Source: Fulvimonas sp. R45 (lineage in GTDB: Bacteria; Pseudomonadota; Gammaproteobacteria; Xanthomonadales; Rhodanobacteraceae). From it: a stretch of 64,000 bases of DNA. Every line of letters starts with the position of its first letter. The stretch's first letter is position 1. The notes below the pieces were generated by a model. That model did not search any database. It was not told where the DNA came from and saw nothing but the letters and a program-made list of their open reading frames with translations. The DNA is taken from the NCBI RefSeq assembly GCF_030504985.1, contig NZ_JASERU010000017.1, positions 1 to 64,000 of the forward strand, written 5' to 3'. Position numbers and translations under genes: made by a program. This document shows, piece by piece, positions 59,407-64,000 of this stretch.

Positions 59407-60144
59407 GTGAGCCGGTTGCGGCGCCCGGCGTGGTGGTCGGTGCTGCTGACCGTGGCCGCGGCCTTGCTGTTCGTGCGCCTGGGCGTGTGGCAGCTGCACC
59501 GGGCGCAGTACAAGGACGACCTGCTGCGACGGTATGCCGCGGCCGCCAGCGCGCCGGTGCAGGGCTTCGACCAGGTCGCCGACGCGCCGCCTGTCGACGC
59601 CTACCCGCGGGTGCGGGCGACGGGCCGCTACCTGGGCGACCGCGTCTACCTGCTGGACAACCCGCGCCACGACGACCGCGGCGGCGAGGAGGTCTACGTG
59701 CCGTTCCAGCCGCGCGGCCACGACCGCCTGCTGCTGGTCGACCTGGGCTTCCTGCCGGGCAACGGCGACGACCGGCACCCGCAGCGCCCGCCGCTGCCCG
59801 CCGGCGAGGTGACGCTGCAGGGCCTGTACCAGCCGCCGCCCGGGCATGGCTTCGAAATGGGCGGCGACGCGCTGGCGCGGCAGGCGCGGTGGCCCAAGAC
59901 CACCATCTACCTCGACATGGGGCAGGTGGCGCGCGACCTGGGCCGTCCGCTGTACCCGCGCGTGCTCGCCCTCGGCCCCGACCCGGCCTCGATCTACGTG
60001 CGCGAGCACACGCTCGACTTCGGCTCGATGCCGCCGGCGCGGCACCGGGCCTACGCCTTCCAGTGGTTCACCTTCGCGCTGGCCGCGGTGGTGCTGTTCC
60101 TGGTCCTGCACCGCCGCAAACGTCCGAAGAGACCTTCGCCATGA
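59407..60144 (+). CDS. SURF1 family oxidase assembly protein
   Basis: A 245-residue protein with the two-helix SURF1 layout: an N-terminal membrane segment (WWSVLLTVAAALLFVRLGVWQLHRA) and a C-terminal one (AYAFQWFTFALAAVVLFLVLHRRKR) flanking a periplasmic domain. VYLLDNPRHDDRGGEEVYVPFQP and LLVDLGFLPG are conserved blocks. SURF1 helps insert heme a into subunit I. The GTG at 59407 is the likely start; ATG-less upstream extension is Arg/Pro-rich. It overlaps the next gene by 4 bases (ATGA). Confidence 0.9.
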   Translation: MSRLRRPAWWSVLLTVAAALLFVRLGVWQLHRAQYKDDLLRRYAAAASAPVQGFDQVADAPPVDAYPRVRATGRYLGDRVYLLDNPRHDDRGGEEVYVPFQPRGHDRLLLVDLGFLPGNGDDRHPQRPPLPAGEVTLQGLYQPPPGHGFEMGGDALARQARWPKTTIYLDMGQVARDLGRPLYPRVLALGPDPASIYVREHTLDFGSMPPARHRAYAFQWFTFALAAVVLFLVLHRRKRPKRPSP

Positions 60145-60716
60145 ACCGACCCGACGACGCCCTCGCGCTGCGCCGCAGCCGCCGCAAGCTGCTGCTGGTG
60201 GCCTCGATCTTCGCCGCCCCCTTCGTGCTGGCCATGGCACTGAGCCTGGCCGGCTGGCACCCGGGCGCCAAGGGCCACGGCCTGCCCGTGCTGCCGCAGC
60301 GCAACTTCCAGCACGAGCAGCTCGCGGTGACGCTGGACGACGGCACGCGCTGGGCCTGGCGCGACCGCACGCCGCGGCTCACCCTGCTGGCGCTGCCCGG
60401 GCCGGACTGCGCGCGCCGCTGCTTCGCCGCGCTCACCGGCATGGCCAAGGCGCGGGTAATGCTGAACAACCGCCAGGACCGCCTGCGCCTGCTCTACGTG
60501 GGCGCACCGCCGGCGGACGCCGGTGCGCTTGCCGCGATGCGCAACTACTGGACGCTGGGCCGCGACCCGCAACACGCGCTGGACGCCTGGCGCCCGGCCG
60601 CGCCGGACAGCATGGCCGCGCTGCTGGTGGAATCGGACGGCACGGTGCTGGCGCGCTATCCTGCCGGCTTCGACGTTTCCGGCCTGCTCCAGGACATGCG
60701 CAAGGTGATCCGCTGA
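60141..60716 (+). CDS. Membrane-anchored thioredoxin-fold-like protein, possible SCO-type oxidase assembly factor
   Basis: A 191-residue protein. A basic N-terminus and one membrane anchor (about 17-37, LLLVASIFAAPFVLAMALSL) precede a periplasmic domain with LTLLALPGPDCARRCFAAL. This CxxxC pair (CARRC) sits where SCO proteins carry their copper/thiol CxxxC. A strand-helix pattern and VESDGTVLARYPAGFDVSGLLQDMRKV follow. It is coupled at both ends (ATGA with SURF1, TGATG with ctaA). Role in CuA metallation or heme insertion is inferred from context. Confidence 0.78.
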   Translation: MNRPDDALALRRSRRKLLLVASIFAAPFVLAMALSLAGWHPGAKGHGLPVLPQRNFQHEQLAVTLDDGTRWAWRDRTPRLTLLALPGPDCARRCFAALTGMAKARVMLNNRQDRLRLLYVGAPPADAGALAAMRNYWTLGRDPQHALDAWRPAAPDSMAALLVESDGTVLARYPAGFDVSGLLQDMRKVIR

Positions 60717-61894
60717 TGCCCGACCGTTCCACCCGCATCCTGCGCGGCCTGTCGCTGTTCGCCGCGGTGTTCGCGTTCGGGCTGGTGATGTTCGGCGCCT
60801 TCGTGCGCCTGTCCAACGCCGGCCTGTCCTGCCCCGACTGGCCCACCTGCTACGGCCAGGCCACCTGGCCGCAGCACGCGCAGGCGGTGGCGCAGGCCGA
60901 CGCGGCCTTCCCCGGCCGCCCCTACGAGGCGCACAAGGCCTGGCGCGAGCAGGTGCATCGCATGCTGGCCGGCACGCTGGGCGTGGCGGTGCTGGCGCTG
61001 GCGCTGCTTGCCGCGTGGCGGCGGCGCTGGGCGCGGCTGGCGCTGGTCGCCGCCGCGGTGTTCGCCGCGGCGGGCGTGAGCATGTACATGCGCGGCGAGC
61101 ACGTGTTTTCCTCGGCGCTGGCGGCGCTGGCGATCGCGCTGCCGCTGGCCACCGCGGCGCTGCTGGACCGGCCGGGCGCGTGGCGGATCAGCGTGCTGGC
61201 GCTGGGCGTGATCATCTTCCAGGCCATGCTCGGCATGTGGACGGTGACCCTGCTGCTCAAGCCCATCGTGGTGATGGGCCACCTGCTGGGCGGCATGACC
61301 ACCTTCGGCCTGCTGGCGTGGGCGGCGCTGCGCTTCGCCGGCGTGGGCGCGGAGGACAACCGCTTCGCCGGGCTGCGCGCGGCGGTCGTGCTCGGGCTGG
61401 TGCTGCTGGCCGGCCAGATCGCGCTGGGCGGCTGGACCTCGGCCAACTACGCGGCGCTGGCCTGCGGCTACGGCCCGGGCTCGTTCCCCGAATGCCTGGG
61501 CCAGTGGGCGCCGCCTGCCGACTACCACCAGGGCTTCGTGCTGTGGCGCGGCATCGGGGTGAATTTCGAGGGCGGCATCCTCGACCAGCCGGCGCGCACC
61601 GCGATCCAGCTGGTGCACCGCCTCGGCGCCCTGGTGGTGTTCTGCTACCTGCTGGCGCTGGCCTGGCGGCTGGCGCGGCGCGGCCTGCGCCTGGGCGGCG
61701 CGGCGCTGGCGCTGGCGCTGCTGTTGCAGGTGTCGCTGGGCGTCAGCAACGTGTACCTCGGCCTGCCGCTGGCGGTGGCGACGCTGCACAACGGCGGCGC
61801 CGCGCTGCTGCTGTTCGTGCTGCTGGCGAACCTGGCGCGCACCCAGCCGCGACGCGACGGCGCGATGTTCCGCGGCCTGGATGCGCGCCGATGA
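60716..61894 (+). CDS. ctaA: Heme A synthase (COX15/CtaA)
   Basis: A 392-residue inner-membrane enzyme oxidising the C8 methyl of heme O to the formyl of heme A. Eight membrane segments are expected. The heme-binding His residues are in VHRMLAGTLG, MGHLLGGMTTFG, LVHRLGALVVF and TLHNGGAALLLF. The Cys pairs LSCPDWPTCYGQ and LACGYGPGSFPECLGQW are conserved. It is translationally coupled to the preceding gene (TGATG). It supplies heme A to the CtaD subunit encoded 4 kb upstream. Confidence 0.94.
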   Translation: MPDRSTRILRGLSLFAAVFAFGLVMFGAFVRLSNAGLSCPDWPTCYGQATWPQHAQAVAQADAAFPGRPYEAHKAWREQVHRMLAGTLGVAVLALALLAAWRRRWARLALVAAAVFAAAGVSMYMRGEHVFSSALAALAIALPLATAALLDRPGAWRISVLALGVIIFQAMLGMWTVTLLLKPIVVMGHLLGGMTTFGLLAWAALRFAGVGAEDNRFAGLRAAVVLGLVLLAGQIALGGWTSANYAALACGYGPGSFPECLGQWAPPADYHQGFVLWRGIGVNFEGGILDQPARTAIQLVHRLGALVVFCYLLALAWRLARRGLRLGGAALALALLLQVSLGVSNVYLGLPLAVATLHNGGAALLLFVLLANLARTQPRRDGAMFRGLDARR

Positions 61895-61959
61895 ACCGTC
61901 TCCTTGGACCGGTCACGTGCTCGTCGTTGTTCCATCAACCTGACATTGCAGGGGCGTCT

Positions 61960-62364
61960 ATGGCAAGGCTTGCGAAGCGGTTGTCCGGCGGTGTTCTCCT
62001 TGCCGCATGCGTCGCGGCGAGCGTCGCAGCGGCACAGGAGCATCCCCAGAAAGGGGTGAGTGTCGGTGCGATCGAGCGGCACAGCCAGCTGCGCAGCAGC
62101 AACGAGGATGTAGTGTCGATCCAGCAACGGCTTGCGCAACGCAATCAGACCAGCCCGATGATGCCGGAGGAGCGATTGACCAGGCTGTTCAGGGGGCTGG
62201 ACCGTGATGGCGACCTGCGCCTCAGCCGTTCCGAGGTGGCGGGCCTGCCCGGGCTGCGTGCTCGTTTCGACCAGTATGACCTGAACCACGACCACCGGCT
62301 GGACTACACGGAGTTCGGTCATTACGCCGATACCGCCCAGGATGATCTGCAGCACACACCATGA
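61960..62364 (+). CDS. Small secreted EF-hand protein
   Basis: A 134-residue protein with an N-terminal signal-like segment (MARLAKRLSGGVLLAACVAASVAAAQ). Two canonical EF-hand loops follow near the C-terminus: DRDGDLRLSRSEV and DLNHDHRLDYTEF. The middle (HSQLRSSNEDVVSIQQRLAQRNQ) is Gln/Ser-rich and unrecognised. It lies between heme A and heme O synthase genes but has lower GC content and an independent ribosome site (GCAGGGG). Calcium binding in the periplasm is likely; a link to the oxidase is only positional. An in-frame ATG at 61891 is an alternative start. Confidence 0.8.
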   Translation: MARLAKRLSGGVLLAACVAASVAAAQEHPQKGVSVGAIERHSQLRSSNEDVVSIQQRLAQRNQTSPMMPEERLTRLFRGLDRDGDLRLSRSEVAGLPGLRARFDQYDLNHDHRLDYTEFGHYADTAQDDLQHTP

Positions 62365-62379
62365 CAGCGAAGTTTTCCC

Positions 62380-63288
62380 GTGACTCTGCCTCTTGATCAG
62401 TACCTCCAGCTGACCAAGCCGCGCGTGGTGGCGCTGCTGGTGTTCTGCGCCGTGATCGGCATGTTCCTCGCCGTGCCTGGCATCCCGCCGTGGCGTGCGC
62501 TGGTGTTCGGCACGCTGGGCATCTGGATGGCCTCCGGCTCGGCCGCCGCGTTCAACCACTTGATCGACGAGCGCATCGACAAGCTGATGGTGCGTACCTC
62601 GCGGCGCCCGCTGGCCACTGGGCACCTGAAGCCGCGCCAGGTGCTGGTGTTTGCGGTCGTGCTGGGCATCGTCTCGATGCTGGTGCTGGCGCTGCTGGTG
62701 AACGTGCTGACCGCATGCCTCACCTTCGCCGGCCTGATCGGCTACGCACTGGTCTACACCGCCTACCTCAAGCGCGCCACGCCGCAGAACATCGTGATCG
62801 GCGGCCTGGCCGGCGCGATCCCGCCGGTGCTGGGCTGGACCGCGGCCACCGGCGGGCTGCACCCGTTCGCGCTGCAGCTGTGCCTGATCATCTTCGTGTG
62901 GACGCCGCCGCACTTCTGGGCGCTGGCGATCTTCCGCCGCGACGACTACGCGCGCGCCGGCGTGCCGATGCTGCCGGTGACGCATGGCGTGGCCTACACG
63001 CGCTGGCAGGTGCTGTTCTACACCGTGCTGCTGGTGCTGGTGACCCTGCTGCCGGCGATCACCCGCAACAGCGGCCTGGTCTACCTGGGCGGCGCGCTGG
63101 TGCTGGGCGCGGGCTTCCTCTACTACGCCATCCGCCTGCTGGATCCGCCAGACGAGTACTTCGCCATGCGCGTGTTCAAGTACTCGGTGATCTACCTGAT
63201 GGCGCTGTTCGCCTTCTTGTTGGCGGACCATTGGCTGGCGGTGCCGCTGGCGCAGCAGGGACTGACGTTGAAGCCGCTGGCTTCGTGA
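62380..63288 (+). CDS. ctaB: Protoheme IX farnesyltransferase (heme O synthase)
   Basis: A 302-residue UbiA-superfamily membrane prenyltransferase adding a farnesyl group to protoheme to make heme O. The first Asp-rich motif is [15 protein letters not shown] and the second region is [55 protein letters not shown] is diagnostic of the CyoE/CtaB branch. The start is GTG at 62380; no in-frame ATG fits. It works immediately before CtaA in the heme A pathway. It is convergent with the sulfotransferase gene (10-base gap). Confidence 0.95.
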   Translation: MTLPLDQYLQLTKPRVVALLVFCAVIGMFLAVPGIPPWRALVFGTLGIWMASGSAAAFNHLIDERIDKLMVRTSRRPLATGHLKPRQVLVFAVVLGIVSMLVLALLVNVLTACLTFAGLIGYALVYTAYLKRATPQNIVIGGLAGAIPPVLGWTAATGGLHPFALQLCLIIFVWTPPHFWALAIFRRDDYARAGVPMLPVTHGVAYTRWQVLFYTVLLVLVTLLPAITRNSGLVYLGGALVLGAGFLYYAIRLLDPPDEYFAMRVFKYSVIYLMALFAFLLADHWLAVPLAQQGLTLKPLAS

Positions 63289-63298
63289 CGCCGGCGGT

Positions 63299-64000
63299 TC
63301 AATCGCCGCAATCGATACCCGCCCGCTCCAGAAGGACCTGCAACGGCAGCAGCGGCTGCGCGTAATGTTTCCAACGCATCACCGAATCGCGGTGGATGGG
63401 AGCGCGAACCTGCAGGGCGCTGGCCGTGGTCGCGGCCGAGCGGTTGCGCTCGAAGTGCAGGCAGGCGTCGTCCCAGGGAAGCCCGCAATGCGCCAGCAGG
63501 CGACGCGCAGCGCCTTCCGGATCGTATACCAGGTCCTCGTAATCGAGTTCGAGGATGCGACCCGGGAACAGTCGCCTCCAGTGCGCCATCAACCGGTCGA
63601 ACTGCAGGTAATAGCGGCCAGTGTCGAGCAGGTCGAATGCGTAGCCGTGGAACGGCGAGGTTTCGGAGAAAGGTTCGCGGAAATTCGCCAAGCAGGTGTC
63701 GAGTGGATGTCGGCGCAGGCAGATCATGCTGGCATGGGGCAGCGCCCGGGCGATGAATCCCGCGTACAGGAAGTTATGCGGCAACTTGTCGACGAAGCGC
63801 GGCTTCAGGTGGGTCAGGGGGCGTGTGCTGGCCAGATAGCGGTCGCCCAACTGGGCCGGGTCCACCTGGCATCCCCGCCGCACGACCTCCGGGCTGAGCA
63901 ACGTGGTCGAGCGTGCGCCCGACAGGCGTTCGAGCGCGACGCCGAAGTGCTGCAGCTCGCCGGCCGACGAAACCTCGGGGTGGCTGGAAAGGATGCGCTC
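63299..64000 (-). CDS. Sulfotransferase family protein, N-terminus beyond the window
   Basis: The visible 233 residues are the C-terminal part of a sulfotransferase-fold protein (Sulfotransfer family, often the C-terminal half of TPR-sulfotransferases). They start ERILSSHPEVSSAGELQHFG at the right edge; the 5' phosphosulfate-binding loop would lie outside. They include KLPHNFLYAGFIARALPHAS, ICLRRHPLDTCLANFREPF (the 3'-phosphate-binding Arg/Ser-type region) and LELDYEDLVYDPEGAARRLLAHCGLPW, a conserved motif. The frame is open to position 64000 with no stop. Acceptor unknown. Confidence 0.85.
   Translation of the reverse strand, partial: ERILSSHPEVSSAGELQHFGVALERLSGARSTTLLSPEVVRRGCQVDPAQLGDRYLASTRPLTHLKPRFVDKLPHNFLYAGFIARALPHASMICLRRHPLDTCLANFREPFSETSPFHGYAFDLLDTGRYYLQFDRLMAHWRRLFPGRILELDYEDLVYDPEGAARRLLAHCGLPWDDACLHFERNRSAATTASALQVRAPIHRDSVMRWKHYAQPLLPLQVLLERAGIDCGD

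Overview
The window is about 69 percent G+C and densely coded. Gene content points to a gammaproteobacterium of the Xanthomonadales, probably Rhodanobacteraceae (Rhodanobacter/Dyella/Frateuria-like). The evidence is an aa3-type cytochrome oxidase cluster with DUF2244, DUF2909 and SURF1 neighbours, a monomeric NADP-isocitrate dehydrogenase, an MdtABC-type efflux locus, a YcgL protein, and Xanthomonad-style dispersed palindromic repeats. The family assignment is inference from gene content and was not checked by a search. No rRNA, tRNA or CRISPR array was seen.

Layout: 1-370 holds a tandem GC-rich palindromic repeat. 369-902(-) is a membrane-anchored cytochrome c. 1344-9259(+) is an RND efflux locus (one adaptor, two different permeases). 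9435-11663(+) is isocitrate dehydrogenase, followed by a TraB/GumN protein, a HAD phosphatase(-) and glucokinase(-). 15057-21458(+) is a heme-uptake operon (TonB receptor, HmuS, HmuT, HmuU, HmuV) behind a strong Fur-box match. It is followed by an S53 peptidase(-) and hemB(+). 24212-31891 is an accessory stretch: DoxX, AhpD-like proteins, an acyltransferase, an esterase, a LysR-controlled tautomerase/DUF4865/CMD group, several repeat families and a glutaminyl cyclase. 31991-39414 holds a KefB/C-type antiporter, a 1,164-residue membrane-anchored ankyrin protein, YcgL and a FadL-type porin. 39556-41468 is a divergent TetR/hydrolase pair. 41718-49341(-) is a co-oriented set: AraC regulator, parallel beta-helix lipoprotein, SO_2930-type diheme cytochrome, TonB receptor and aldehyde dehydrogenase. 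49849-51177(-) is a DUF4157 (eCIS core)-HNH protein. 51283-54438(-) is PutA. 54642-63288 is the cytochrome c oxidase and heme A/O biosynthesis cluster, and a sulfotransferase runs off the right edge.

How the genes work together: heme is a recurring theme. It is imported by the Fur-type operon, made through HemB, converted to heme O and A by CtaB and CtaA, and used by the CtaCDE oxidase and the c-type cytochromes. The most unusual observations are these. (i) Two in-frame 126-bp copies of the dispersed palindromic element lie inside the 5' end of hmuT, ahead of its signal peptide. (ii) A 265-bp non-coding, MITE-like element is present twice, and each copy sits exactly on the TGA stop codon of a gene, with a TCA duplication. 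(iii) A solitary eCIS-type DUF4157/HNH toxin-like gene carries no structural injection-system genes in view. (iv) The beta-helix/diheme cytochrome/TonB receptor/aldehyde dehydrogenase set has no assigned function.
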